From: Rotaria macrura
Lineage: Eukaryota > Rotifera > Eurotatoria > Philodinida > Philodinidae
DNA: 64,000 nucleotides
Assembly: GCA_900239685.1 (NCBI GenBank)
Contig: OENT01000326.1
Span: 62,001 to 126,000 of the forward strand
Direction of reading: 5' to 3'
Shown here: positions 35,304 to 49,278 of the stretch, piece by piece
How the letters are laid out: every line of letters begins with the position of its first letter
How positions within the stretch are numbered: the first letter of the stretch is position 1
Translations under genes and position numbers: made by a program
The notes under the pieces: model-generated
Told to the model about the DNA's origin: nothing
The model's input: the letters and a program-made list of their open reading frames with translations, nothing else
The model's database searches: none

Positions 35304-38300
35304 ATTAATATTCACATCTAAGTAATATTATTCATACACTTATATCACGGGGAAATGTTAACGACTTGAAGAAAATAAAAACTTTTCTTGAATTAAACTG
35401 TGTCGTACACCGATGTTATTGCATTTCGGATCTATGCATCAATAATTTTTATAAGAAATATTGATAAAAACTCTATTATTTGGTCGATAATAACAATATC
35501 ACATGCATGCATATCGCGAACAACCTCTACTTCTTTTCAATCGAAAGCAAATGATAAACAATTCAAGAATTGGAATTAATATGATTTCCATTGTTGATCA
35601 GTATCGTGACCAATGATCAAACAATTTATGCATGCATTCGAAATATGTCACCTACAAAATTTGTTCTTTCATTTGATTCTGAGTATCCGTAATGTTAGTT
35701 TTTGCGATATAATTCATTTGAAAAGATTCTTTTGATTACATTATCGTGCTCAATAGAAATCTCGAAGAATAATTTAATTTAGATGCTTATGTTTGAGAAA
35801 TACGTTTTTAATCAAAATGACGACTGTGACGGCCGATGCTTGCGGTCGTACCAACATGAACTTGATCTAGTATATCTATGAATATGATAGTTTCAAGTCT
35901 TAAAAAATTAGACTTTGGTTCAATGTACGCTAAAAATTCAATCATCCGAAGTGATTCTCTATCGTTGCATCTACTATCATTAAGAAAGTTCACGTAAAAG
36001 AAAACATATTCTAACGTCGAGTTCGAAATTCATAGATGTTTACACACACAAGCTCAGATACTAATTAATTGAAATAGCTACACGATGTAGCTAAAACCTG
36101 ATGAACGTAGTTCTATCCTATGTTATGTACAAAAGCAACAATATTATTGTGTAGCATAATGAATGCTAAATTGACAATAGAAACATATCTGAAATGCTCT
36201 CTGAAGTAACATCGTCAGCATGAATATTCATGTTTCCTAAAAGACAACGAATGAATGTTGACAAATGATATATGATATAGACAAGATCCACAAACAAACA
36301 GAAAGTAATAGATATTACAAAAGAATCGAGAAACATGTGCATCTTCCATATTGACCTTTGCAAATCAATGCATCCGTAATTATTTGAATTGATGTCAAAG
36401 TTTTGCTGTTTCTGTTTTTCATGCGAAAGAGTCAAAATAAAGATTAAGTGTGTATACATCAACACGGTTTCACTATTGTTTTGTATCTTGTAATTATAGG
36501 AATCAAATGAGAAAATTTTCATTGAGTGATAATTATCCTTAGGTCTTTATTCATTCGTTTTTAATTCAATTTCTAATGAAAGAATAAATCTTGTGTTCAC
36601 ACCAATGTTCAGTTTTAACTAGAGATTGTGTTGTTGTTAAATGAAGAGTTCTTATTTCAGTGGTGTAACCAATCATCTAAGATAACACCTTTCACAATTA
36701 GCACAAGCTAGTAGATGTATTGAAACGTTCATTATGAAAACAAATTACTCGACAATAAGAAAGTCATACTAAAAATATCATTCATTAACTATCAAACATC
36801 ATTTTCAAGATGATCTCTTATCAATTCGACAGACTCTGAATAATTGTTTCATAAGAAAAACATCTTCTCATTAGCATCCAATACTCTTTTCGGTAAGTGC
36901 ATTCATTATTTGAAGATAAAAAGTAAATGGAATGTTTTTCATCTGGAATGATGTTTGTTGTCGATTTGATTACTGAAAATGTATCAATGTGTTAAAAATG
37001 TAAGTCATTTCTATCGTGATTATGATGAAATACACTACTTTCATGGCCCCCGATATTCATTATCTCAACATTTATTTTCAGATATTTATACGTCGATGTG
37101 TATACAGATCTACAAAATAGATACATATTGAGAACATGAATAGTTCAAAGCTACAAGTGCCAAGTCATCTTTTTTAGAGTTAAGAAGAAATGCATACATC
37201 AATATGAGATGAATCTCGCATTGAGTCAGCATTTCTGTGACTCGACTTACGTCAAGTACGATTGTAAAATGGAGCAACTATCAAATCTGTTATAATTTGA
37301 CTAAATTAATCATAACTTTGTACAACAGCTGAATATCACCAGATGTTAAACTATAAATTGTACGAAAATAAACTTAAAATAATGACAAAAGCAGTGAAGT
37401 GTGTGACATGTATGCATTCATTTGCATGATGCTCAACAATGAAATTCTATTGACTCTGCCAGAGTGATATGTAAATAAGATGGATCAATCACAAAATCAA
37501 ATACAAAAAAAACAAACCTATCTATATTTCTCCAGAATTTCGTTTTATATTTCATTCTAAGATCTTTTCTCATAGATTTCTGAATCCTAGCACGATTTCG
37601 AAAACCAAACTTTTAGCGAATGTATTAGATAAGTAATCTTATAAGCGTTATGACTCAGGGATTGAAATAGATACTTTAATTATGTTCTTCAGTTCCCATA
37701 TATTCATATCAAATAGGTTAAGTGAGAATTTCATAAAATAAAATAGCCTATTTCCAAAACAATGGGTCACCAAGTAAATTATTTGACTTATTTTACATCT
37801 GTATTTGAAACTTGAGCTGTGTTTTTTTTGCTTTCCTTTGTAACCTAGTTCGCACTTATCTTTTTAAGATTTAATCATCATTTATTTTCATTCCTTTCAT
37901 CTTGTTCACATTTCATAATCTACTATATAGAATAACTATTATTTTAGCCATTAATTTAATCGGCAAATAAATCTACTGTGTACATCTGTTATATCTACAA
38001 CAAATGTCGAGAAAATTTCGAAGTCTTAAAATTGATTCCGTTAGCAAGGTATCATGTGATCAATAAATAATTGTACAACTGCTGTTATAACAATTGTAAT
38101 AAATGAAAATATCTCGAGCTATCACGTTTATACGTATCTTAGATACAGGTGAACTATCCATTACGACCAACGAAAATTGCTCTTTGCTTTTTCTTAGAAA
38201 ACTCAATAATCTCCATCGACTTATTCAATTATCAACGAAAAACTTTGACATATTTTGGAAGTTTCTGATCCTTGTGATTGGAGCTCGTTCACGTTTTCTT

Positions 38301-39477
38301 ATTGTTGTCAAAAAGAAAACTGGAAAAAATACACTCGATGTCTGTGACTTTTATATACTATTCATAGATAATTATTAATGATTGATGGTGTTGCTTAAGT
38401 TTATTGCGAGCTTTTATATCTGTACTGTTCTAAACGTAAGACAAGCTGAAAACATAGATGAGCACGCCATTGCTTTGTAATATGATAAGATTTAATCTAC
38501 AAGAAATGCAAATTCAAATCCTCGCCCTACAATTCACGCTGACTATTTTCCATTAACAAGTCTATGACCTTCAGGAAGGATACATTTTTATATTTCTTGG
38601 AATCTGCATCGTTCGTATTTAATCGATTCTTTCACATGGATAATCTATTGAGATAACAATAGACGTTGATGACATGTCTCGACTTCTAAAACTGTTTTCA
38701 TGTCAATGTATATTTGATAAGATTGAAATAGATTTATTTCGTCTATAGTATCGGCATCCATAATTTCGATCTTTTTCATTGTAAGTAATTCTAACAATTC
38801 TTTGCATGTTGTGATGATCATTGAGACAAATAAACTAGAACTAAAGTATCTTGTAATTGGTATTAAAAGAAAAACATAATTCATTAGTGCATTTTATATA
38901 TTGATCTTTGTTCGATTCTATATCAAAGCTCTATACAAATACCTTTGTTTACGGTATCAAATGATAATAGACTGAGCATTAATTCAACTAAAAACATTTT
39001 TGTACTCCTGACAATATGAATGTGGATTATTTCGTTTTATCTTCTAATGCATTTTTTATCATTTGCTCTTATTTATTCCCTTTATTCTTGTATTTTTATG
39101 TTACACGGTATACCTATCAATGAAATACTAGTAGTCAAAGAATTGGTTTCCGTCTTTTTTTTATTGTATTTGGTCAAATAAATTTATATTTACATGCTAT
39201 TAACAATAGTTGTTCTTTTTTTTATTGTTCTCTTTTCCTACTATGCTTCGTTGACTAGTTTGAAAAAAATATTTTCGTTCTATAAATTATGTGAAGTACA
39301 CTTATGCAAAGTAACATTGAATAGACGTTGCCATACGGTTTCGTTTAAATTGTTAATAACAAAGAAAAGAAAATTTCAACTGAAGTTCACATTCAAATTT
39401 TTTTTCAAGTTAAAACAACAATCACGTCTTTTATTATGTTTGTATGACATTACACTTGCTATCTTTTAGAGTTTAAA

Positions 39478-39723
39478 ATGTCAACGTCAGCACAATCTTC
39501 GACAGCTGAAGTGTGCGATGGGCCGAATTTGGCTATCATACTAGCAATTTATTGGGTTGCCTATTTGATAATTAATGCTGTCGTTTTCGCTGTAGCTCTA
39601 TACGTTCTTGGAAAATGTTTTCACAGTGCTAAAGTTTCCGGTGGTAAAAGAAGAAAGAAAACAGAACGTAATCCTTCATGTACAAGTAGCAGAATGAGTA
39701 TTGTTTCCAGCGACACACATTAG
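39478..39723 (+). CDS. Small one-pass membrane protein, 81 aa, unknown family
   Basis: A complete single-exon frame. Residues 1-16 are short and polar with one Cys (STAEVCDGP). Residues about 18-46 form one long hydrophobic segment (NLAIILAIYWVAYLIINAVV...). A Cys and a strongly basic stretch follow (GGKRRKKTERNP), then a Ser-rich tail ending SDTH. The positive-inside rule suggests an outside N-terminus and cytosolic C-terminus. An acceptor-like CTATCTTTTAG ends just upstream of the ATG, and AATAAA follows 10 bp after the stop, both supporting a real short transcript. I do not recognise the family; it could also be the last coding exon of a longer gene. Confidence 0.6.
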   Translation: MSTSAQSSTAEVCDGPNLAIILAIYWVAYLIINAVVFAVALYVLGKCFHSAKVSGGKRRKKTERNPSCTSSRMSIVSSDTH

Positions 39724-41052
39724 ATCACAAAAATAAAACTGAATGATTTATGATTTTTTTTATACACTTTGATTAAATCTTTTGATTGTTATTAACAGCA
39801 AAATCTAGTCAATGGAACAATGCAAAGCAATATTATGTACTGAAAGCGAACTTTAGCGAATCGATCTAGTGAGCAAACATATAGTGCTCGTAAGGAATAG
39901 TAATTCGTTGAATGATAAAGAAGAACAAAACACAGAGATTCTTTTGGCGCTTCTATTAATCTTTTCATTTATATTTGTGTGTTGAGGCAGATGCTTCTCT
40001 TTTCATAGAAACTTTATTGGAACTCAGGCTTACCAGAGAGCAGGCTTCAAATGCTGTTCAATTTTTTTATTATTATTAAGAAACATATCAAAAAGACACA
40101 TAAGATCGTTCTATTTTGTAATCGATTACATATGAGTATCGTTGAACATCTGCCGAGATCAAACATTTATAGGTCATGTGTGGAAATAGAATAACAATGC
40201 TCTGATGATTTCTCTTTGAATTTATTAACTGATCAAATGATATAGATCATATGTGTCTTCAAATAGATTGATAGATAACCAAACATGTTTATAGGTAGAT
40301 ATTAAATAAAACCTAATGAACTACATCATATGTTTTACTTTCAAATGACTGAATTATTCATTTCCCCTTTGAATACATATATACTGATATAATTTTAGAT
40401 TGATTTAAAAAGTAGCACGAGATAGACATAGAAACACTGATTCAACTCGTATGATTAGCCATTGAGATAATTAGGATTTATTACTAGTTTCATTCCACAG
40501 TAAAGTTAGAAGAAGTGACAGCGATAAAAAAATTGTCTAGTTTACTCGTTGCTCAACTAATTATTCATCAGTCGTTCAGTTTTATTAATCCTACACGACA
40601 ATCATTGTCGTCGATTTTCTTTTTCTTTTCTCTCTTGAAGAGCTAGTATATGTAGAATTGCACACACTAGCTGTTTCAGAGAAAGTGTTTTTCTTCGTTC
40701 TTGTCAAAAATAAGAAATTTCTATCAGAAGAAAACAAAATACTCATCCTTCTATCTTTTTCTCTGTCAATTCATTATTTCTTCTTTCTTTTTATTTCGAG
40801 TGAGAGATACTTTCTTTCTCACACTTTATCTTCGTCATACTTTTGCCATTCAATGTCAAACAACGATGTGTGCCCACTTTTTTCTTCATGTAGTCCTAGT
40901 TAGGAAATTTTTCTAGGGACCTTGCATGAGTATGATATTCATTCATAGCCAACAATGGAAAAGTTATTCTATTCTATTTGTTATTCTTTTTGATTATAGA
41001 AACAACACAACAGCCTTTATTTTTCAATTTTAGTTTTGATAATTAAATAAAT
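39724..41052. other. Intergenic, GPCR upstream region
   Basis: About 1.3 kb. It holds the poly(A) signal of the small membrane protein near its left end and, at right (40610-40900), a T/C-rich stretch that may be GPCR leader. A GTTCAGTTTT near 40576 resembles an initiator, which is weak evidence. The open frames at 40658-40916 overlap each other and look like by-products of the T/C-rich composition. Confidence 0.4.
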
Positions 41053-43228
41053 ATGACTGAACATAGTAGTGAATCAACAAATAATACAGCTACGAATATG
41101 AAAAATTTATTATGGAGAACAAATGAGAGTATTTTTTTCAAATATGATTATCTTAATGAAAGTATGGATTATGATAATAATGCGAGTCATCTTGGCAATG
41201 ATTCAGATCAATTGGCAATGTTTCTGCAACAAATTTTTTCAAAATTAGTTCATAATGAAACCATAGATAAATCTTCATCAAATCTTGACTTATTTAGTTC
41301 ATCCTCATCGATTATTCCAACATCATTTACATATAAAACATTGTCGCCATCATTAGTAAATAATACGAATTCTTATCATCTTCTTTCATTTTTATCACTT
41401 TGGTTTGTTTTAATTGTTAATCCAATAGTGGTAAATAGTTAATAAAATAGAATTTTATTACACAACAAGCACAAATGTATAAAAATGTTCTAATTTTTTT
41501 TTGTTTTCATTAGATTTTATTTGGTGTTACTGGCAATCTTCTTGCGACATATATTTTAATTCATTGTAATATTGCCAAGTTGCCTGTTTCATTCTATACG
41601 ATTATGCTCAATATATCGGATACATTAAATTTATTAATACCAGTTCTGATCTTTTGGCTCGACAATTGTATTAATCGTGTACCGGAACGTGGCTATTTTC
41701 GTGACAGATCAAATTTTCTCTGGTTAGTTTCTTTGAGAAAATCTTATATTTTTTTCTCTTCTAACTAAGCAGCTGATTTTTTTTAATTTTAATTTTATTT
41801 TTCTACTTATTTAGTAAAGCATTAACATGTCCTGATCAATTATTTGCGACGCTAAGTGCTTGGTATATGTGTGCAATATCATTTAATCGTTGGTATTCTG
41901 TATGTCGTCCATCATCATACTTCTTTCGTACAACAATATCTAGGTCAACATTGAGCACAACAACTAATAATAAAAATAGTGTTAATCGTGAACAAAAGAA
42001 AAATTCAGCCGGTTCGACAACAACTCAATCTATGTTATTGTTCATACCATTCTGTTTTCCTACTAATTGTTGTTCGTGTTTAACACGCAATATCAAGTTT
42101 CGTCAACACTTACTCGCTTTTCGTAGTATTGCTTGTATAACATTACTCAGTGTATTATGTTGTCTCTATCCAATATTTTTACATGAACTCCAACCTTTCA
42201 TAACAACAACAAATCATACATTTGATTTGAAACGTAAAATATCGAATACGTATGTCATTGTTTGGCAACGTTGTTATTACAATCAGAAACATGAATATGC
42301 TTATGATGTTATTGGTATTGTTTTATCTTGTGTATTGCATATTTTACCATTAACATTTGTTGCTGCGATGAATATCATGATTATACTAAGATTAAAGCAA
42401 CGGCGATATCGTATGGCTATTGCAACAAATTTACTTCAATCTCAAACATCAGTTAAAAAAACAAAATCATTAAATTATTATCAAAAAAAAATTTCCTATC
42501 CATTTATTACTACAACACAACATCGAGATTATAGTCGAAAACATGATGTCACTAATTCACAACCAACAATAATCATAAACAGAAAAGATCAGGCAACATC
42601 AACCGACTTCTCAATTCAAACATTTCATCTATCAACTCAATCGACAGCAAAAGTAGGTAATCCGAGAGCACAAAGAAGACACCATTCAAGAGATCGAACA
42701 ATCACGATTATGCTTGTTAGTGTAGCATTATCTTATATTGTATTGACATTACCCTACCGTTTATTTTGGTCTTATTATGTCTACGTAAGACGTATACACC
42801 CATCTACATTAAGTTCACCAGTTTATTTATTAAAAATGCATTACATCGATCATGTACTTCGTACTATACGGAATATACATTACGGCACAAATTTTGTTTT
42901 CTTTATTTTTCTTTCAAAAACATTTCGTAGAAAATTTCGGCAAATATTTATCGAAAGATTTTTTCAAGCAACAAACCGTTTGTTTCGTCGGAATTCTGCG
43001 ACAATGAGTGCAAATCATACTATTTATACTAAAGGTGTCCGTCAACGGCAAACAAATTCAAAATTCGAAAAACGAAACAGCATTAAACGGATCAGCGGCG
43101 ATCATGTCATTGGCATAGAGTCAGTATCCCGTAGTATATTTGATGAAACACCTAGTGTAATTGGTGATGTTCGAATCCAAGAAGATGAACTTGTGGCAAT
43201 TATAGAACTAGAACATAATCACGCGTAA
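41053..43228 (+). CDS. Rhodopsin-class (class A) G-protein coupled receptor, about 666 aa
   Basis: A seven-transmembrane receptor of the plasma membrane, ligand unknown, likely peptide-type. Three exons: 41053-41430, 41514-41722, 41815-43228; phases fit, GT-AG introns. Residues 1-110 are a Ser/Asn-rich extracellular tail with several N-x-S/T sites and no signal peptide. TM1 has VTGNLLATYILI (Asn134 = N1.50). TM2 has LNISDTLNLLIP (Asp162 = D2.50). TM3 starts at Cys201 (disulphide Cys) and ends FNRWYSVCRP, with NRW in place of DRY. TM4 lies in RSIACITLLSVLCCLYPIFL, TM5 in YDVIGIVLSCVLHILPL, TM6 in IMLVSVALSYIVLTLPYRLF, and TM7 ends YGTNFVFFIFLSKTFRRKFR, lacking NPxxY. The third intracellular loop is long (over 100 residues), basic and Ser/Thr-rich. 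AATAAA follows the stop by about 35 bp. Confidence 0.9.
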
Positions 43229-46200
43229 CAATATAATGATGTATGGTAGAAGAGTGATATCATTTAATAAAATCTCTAGTAATGAATGTTCCGGTTCCGG
43301 TTTGATCGATTTCTCGAAGGATTTCAATAACTTGAAACATGCAATATTATTTTTTTAAAGTGAGAATTTGCTCGGCAGAGAAGCACTTTTCAATTTATTT
43401 AATTTTACTTGTACATCAAATTCCTGAAATAGAAAGATGTTTTCATTTTCTTACGAATACACAATCAACACTCTTATGTTTCAGACTATTAGAAGGGAAA
43501 ACTATCGAAGAAGATTAATTTCAATTTTTAATGTGTATTTTTGATAGAGAACACAAGCGTCTACAAAAATAAAAACTACAATATGAATTGACGAAATACA
43601 ATCTACAAAATTGATATTGATTTATAGATAAATAGAAATGGATGAAAAAAAGAATCCATTCAAGAATTATTTTGTGACATTCAAGAAATAAAAACGCTTG
43701 ATATACGATGAATAAAATGATTTGATCTTGGAAAAATTTCTTTAAGTTAGTAAATTACTATGTCTTACTGATAATTACAAAGATAACATGAATGGGAAGG
43801 AACTTCATGATATTATGATCGGTTATTAACCTCTTTATTCTTGTTCATCAATTACAAGTCGAAATAAGTTGTTAACAGTTACTCGTCTGAACACTGATTT
43901 TGACAAGTGTCTTAACTTCAAGCATAACGATAGTTAGATTTCATTAATTTGCTTTGTTTTTCATCAAAGAGTAGGCATTAATAAAAGAGACAACTATAAC
44001 ACAGGTAGAACTTTCGACAAAACTCATGTTGATAATTCAACATGAAGAAAATTTCTTTAATTAGTTCGTTTTTCATCTTATTATTACAGGCTGAGTTCTA
44101 ATGGAAGTTCAAGTATGAAACATAAACGCGCTGTATTCGATAGAACAATTTTTCAATTAAAATAATATTACTTGAGGATTAAGTTCAAATGAAATGATGT
44201 CACTGTGGGAAATCCATACAAATGAAATACTAGAAAAAATAGTTCAACATTAAAAACTCATATCACACGTTTCACTACATGTATTTTTACAATTATTTGT
44301 ATTGGCATGGGTCTGATCAAGTCACGAATAGTAATTATATAAGTAATCATCTGTTAAGAACACACTGTATTTCAGAGTGGATATTCATTCAAATTGTCAT
44401 TTAGAAATTTACTTGATGTGTTAATACAGAAAATTAAAGTCAATTTTTTTCTAAACTCAGAGCAAATATCATACGATGTTGTACTTTTGCGTATTTTTTC
44501 TTTTGAAATTTTTCATTTCAATCGATAAACCACGTGTCAAATTTATTCTTGGTTTTTAAGAACTATACAATTCAATAGAGTAAAACAACAGCAAGATTAT
44601 AAGTTTACTTTTATAAAATCTTAATTATTATGATTAAAATTGAGCAAGTTGAGCAGAAAATAAAAGAATAACAAAGACCAAAGAAATGTAATCATCTATT
44701 CAACTTGTTTTGGTATATCTAACAGATATACGGTCTGAAATGAAACTTGGCACATCGAAAAGAACAGAATAAAAAAGTTCTTTTTCAAGAGTCCTTTTTG
44801 TTGTTAATTAAAACAACGATAACAGTGCATCTTTTAATACGCATTTGGTTTAGCAGATAATTTATGTGAGAATTGATGCTAGATAAAAATTTAATGAACT
44901 AGTAGTACAGCTTCGTCGTGTAGCATAATTATGATGAGAAAAACATACAAAATGAAGGATCGCATGCCTGAATTGCATTCTAATTGTGTGCATCAAGGGC
45001 AATATATCATCAGCACGATGGACATTTTGTTCATACATGCCACAGAAAACAAAATTCATCAAGTTTATTATTTTATCAAGTAAACAGTAAATCAAAATGA
45101 ATACATGTGAAATTTATGCTCTTACTAATACACATACACATGAACACACATCGATATATATGTATATATCCTTTACTAATATCAAATTGTTACTAAAATA
45201 AAGAAAAAGAACAGAATATTCTAGCAAGTTAGTTTTCAAAATTAAAGAACCATCGATTCTATTAACCATCATAACTACAGTCTTACTGTAAAATCTAATA
45301 AAGTTATCTATTTTCAAAATTTCTCGAAGAATCTTCAATTATTTACAAAAAATATCAACAAACAGTAGCTTTGCCATGAATTTTTACTTCTATTTTCAAA
45401 TTGAACAAAATTTTCAATTTTACAGTTGATTTCATCCTATTTCAAATGTCATGTTCATACATGATTGAAATTACTTTAAATGGTATGAATTTGGATATTG
45501 TTCTCTCAGTCTAAATTAGATTGCATTTCCTTCTGCAGTATTCAAAAGACGTAGATTACATCTTGACATAACCGACTTTGTTTCATTCATGATTTCTTAG
45601 TAGTAAAACAAAAGTAGACGTGCTTTTGTCAAAATGCAATTTATCTTGTTCATCAGACGTTATTATCGTCAACCATCCTACTTCATACATCTCATAAGTT
45701 ATAACTATTCATTGAACTTAAGATTTTAACAAGTTTCTCAAATACTAACAATCATTAACAGAAACTAGTGAAATTTCTATCATAACAGTTCTAAACTAAA
45801 TCTTGCTTCAATTAATTTTAGTTATAGTGCTAATCATAAAACTTAGTATTATCACAGAATATCAGCATTTGTTTCAAGATTGTAAACATATTTGATAGAG
45901 CACTATTTGCCACCGGGCCGATCTTACGATATAACATAGATAAGCGGGTTTAAAAAAGTTACTCAACACATCAAAGATTGCGCAGTGTTTGAAACAGAAT
46001 CATTGAGCTTTTCGCTCGTGCATTTTCTGTTGATGTTGATTTTCAAAAAATAGAAATTTCACTTTCTAATAAGAGCATGTAAATAGCTAAGTAAAAGATA
46101 GATGCTTGTCTTTTTATTGAAACATGACATAAATATTTTCTATAAAGAGTTTTGAAAGGATAAAATCCATCTAAATGATTTATCGTCATTGATTCGTGTA

Positions 46201-49200
46201 CTCAATGATATGATTCTTGTTGGACATTGTCGGTTTGTCGTTTTTCTAAGATTGTATCATTACTTTTCTTAAAAGAAAACTAATCATCGAGTGATTCTTA
46301 CATTGTTATCTCATTGTAAACTGTGAGATCGTTAGATACTAAATGTAAACATATCCTTTGTTCGTTATCTGGTGCATACTGGCTTCAACAAACATGTTCC
46401 TGTTTTAAACCAGGTCTCTTATTTTTGCCTGTTTTCTTTGTCGTTAAATATTATTAACAGATCTATCTTCTCCTTAATCAATTTATCTTTCTTGAAGATA
46501 TTTTACTTCACTATTCAAATTTCAAAAAAAAAATCTACACAGGCCGATCCAGAAAGAAAACATCTTCTGAATATTTCCAATAGCATGCAGTCAATATTCT
46601 GTGCTAACCAACGCGAAATGAATAGATTTGAATCTTTCCGACTCACTGGAGCACAGCTCCCTATGATGTCTAGAAGCAATGAGAATCAAGCAGACACAAT
46701 CGTCTCCGATACAGACAAACTTTGCTTTCATTTAATGATTATCATATTATTAGCATGCAACAAGGATATACAACGATAGATATTTCAAGTCGACAATAAT
46801 TGATGACAAACAGCAACTTCATGAAACCTGTAGTCTGTCATTTCAAGAAATATTTTCAGAGACTTCCTTTTTGCAACCTTATCTTAATCGTATTCCCCAT
46901 GAATAATTCGTCATTCCTGCTTACTATTTTATTGTAATAAAAACATTTGTGTTCATTTTTTTTTCAGTTCTAAAGTAATGTTAAAATTGATCTGAGTATT
47001 ATCAATGAACATTACTATATTCAGTGAAATTCCTTGTCAGAGTTAAGTAAAAAATATTTCCTTGCTGAAAGATATTTTCGTGATTCTTCTCATATCATGC
47101 ATAGTTTTGTCTGTATAATTTCATCAGTTGATTCAATTGTATCAGTTAGGTCTAATTCATAATGTGTCTATTCAATTAGAAAAATTCTAATGTATCATCG
47201 GTTTAGGTGATGTATAAAGTTTTAGCTATTCGTTCATACGTCAAAAAGAATTTCAAATAGTTCAATTTTAAATATTCAACTTACTTGAAATGTTTTCAGA
47301 TTCTCAATAGTGTTTTGAAGACATGTGTTTTCCTAGAGTCTCATCAAATGAACCTATTTAGTATTCAATATTGTCAATGGAAAGCTCATGAAAGAAATGC
47401 ATCTCTTCTAAATTAGAAATCGTTGAATAACAACTATCCGGTCGTTGTTAACTAGTTTTATGTAAAATGTTGAAATCATGTATTTCAGGAAATCATGTTT
47501 CGTTAAAAATAAATCCATTTTTTCTACTCGATGAAGTAAAAGATGTACTGCAGCATGTTCGTGTTACTTAATAGGCTAATAAACATCGGATTGTCAAAAG
47601 ATAACGAGTCATTGAGCGTGATATTAAAACACGATAGTAATTTCAGTCAGTTAGGATCGAAATTCAAAATGGCATAGAGACTTTATTTAGCTTACATACA
47701 GCAGATGTGTTTACAGAATCAATGCAGGTGATCAAAATTTGAATAGTAATCAAGAAGGGAAACAAATAAAAGAGCACTCATCGTATGATGTATACTTTGA
47801 TTCGGAAAAAAAGCAACTAAACTGATGCGTTAATTAAATATAAAAAGCAAATTAAATCCATTAATTAAAACGTCCGAAAGTATTCTTCAGACATGTGATG
47901 CATATTTATAGAAAACTATTAATAAAAAAATTTATTAAAGTTAGATAATTTGATACAATTTTCTATGATTATGTAGATCTTCAATAATAATGATACCACA
48001 TCGAGCAAAAATAAGTGCGTTTCAATGAAAATCAACGATTTTCTTTAGATTCTTCAGCTTAATCATCGAATGCTCATGTCCAATTCTTATGACGGATCGC
48101 GTATGTAAAAAAGTCAGTTTCCGACTTTCACAATTATTTTAGTAAGAGATTCTTCTGACAAAATTACATTTACTAATAAACAAGTAATCTATGTTTTTGA
48201 CAGTGGCGTATTAAACGGAATTTTCTACGGACTATCTCACTAATAAAAACGTGAGTAACTAAAAGCTTATATCATTAACAAAAAAAAAGAACTTCTAGAT
48301 AAAAGTGTATACTGTCATTTTCAGGCGAAATCCTTTGCCTCTATTTGAGCACTCAAGGAAAAAGTACATTCGAAAGACTTGAAAAATACATATCGTTTCA
48401 TTTGAATAAACAGACCACAATATTCCTAAAAACATACGTTCATTTTTGGTAAAATCGATCGAACAATCATCAAAATAATATGTTTCATAATTAGAAATCG
48501 ATAAAATCCGAGAAAGAATCTCATAATATGTTATCTCAGTTGAATACAGTAGACGATTTGCTAGTTCACTGTTCATGAATAATGCACCTATCAACTTTGA
48601 TATGATTAATCGTCATCATAATAAATAGAAACTATTCATAAAATACAAGACTTCTAATATGAGTTCTCAATAATATATTTTGAAAGTTATATACAATGAT
48701 AGACTCATCGTCGGACATCAGACATCGTAGATTTATTCAACTACGGATCGAGTTTGTGATTGGACTCTCTTAATAGCAGAGTATTAGAAACGAATGTTGT
48801 CCAATAGTCAGATGTAAGTGGAAGAAGTGGTTTTCAATAAGTAAGAGTTCACTTGACATATTTGATCTAATATCTGGTTCAATGTTTCATCATGCTTTTC
48901 GAATTAGAAATCATAAATTTTGAATTTTAATATGAAACTTAGTAAACATTTCGCATGAAACGAACAGTAAGATGATTCGAGTTACCATTTCATTCTCAAA
49001 CATGTATGTAAGTCACTGTAACATCGATTGATGTTCTGCGTTCATGAATGAACCTATGTAGAATTGGACTGAAAGATCATGCAAATATTGAAAACACTGG
49101 CGCACATAGAAGATTGTAACCATCGTTTTCAGTTGGAGAAATTCTTTTGAAAAAAGAATATAATTATATTATCTAATGCTTTTATTATTTCAAATAATAT

Positions 49201-49278
49201 AAAAATAAAATCTTCTAATGATTCTCGTCTATTCTTCTTTGATATTTTCTATTTTCAAACACTGTCGTTTTACGAAAA
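43229..49278. other. 6-kb intergenic stretch between GPCR and ZFR 3' ends
   Basis: A tail-to-tail spacer. No recognisable gene. Open frames of 60-135 codons occur (44862-45095, 46372-46779, 48295-48594); only the second half of 46372-46779 looks at all protein-like. Small hairpins are at 44712-44730 (GTATATCT-AAC-AGATATAC) and 45440-45472. Confidence 0.5.
46541..46779 (+). other. Coding-like stretch of unknown origin
   Basis: After an acceptor-like CTACACAG, about 79 codons read ADPERKHLLNISNSMQSIF and on (RFESFRLTGAQLPMMSRSNE), ending in a stop. Base composition is richer in G/C than the flanks. No family is recognised and no partner exon was found, so chance or a decayed exon are both possible. 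Confidence 0.2.

Larger units (their letters stand above)
27876..39477. other. 11.6-kb stretch without a recognisable gene
   Basis: The largest gene-free stretch in the window. Most is plain AT-rich DNA with small hairpins: 28218-28242 (stem GTACATGTC), 29640-29675 (GCACATC/GATGTGC), 29843-29863 (AAAGAACA), 36076-36094 (TAGCTACA-CGA-TGTAGCTA). It contains inverted repeat A (34338-34496 with 35143-35303), a TA run at 33052-33070, a C-rich run near 31675-31689, and a GC-richer patch at about 29000-31000 with short coding-like frames. Longer frames such as 36166-36522 (minus) resemble no family and fit chance. Confidence 0.5.

Noticed and set aside
36166-36522. 118-codon open frame on the minus strand with a hydrophobic segment
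   Set aside because: About one frame of this length is expected by chance in 64 kb of such AT-rich DNA; no family resemblance or splice evidence.
38511-38545. Sequence resembling a tRNA B box (TTCAAATCCTCG)
   Set aside because: No paired T-arm, acceptor stem or A box could be found around it.
48295-48594. 99-codon open frame on the minus strand
   Set aside because: Length expected by chance; composition like the surrounding DNA and no recognisable motif.
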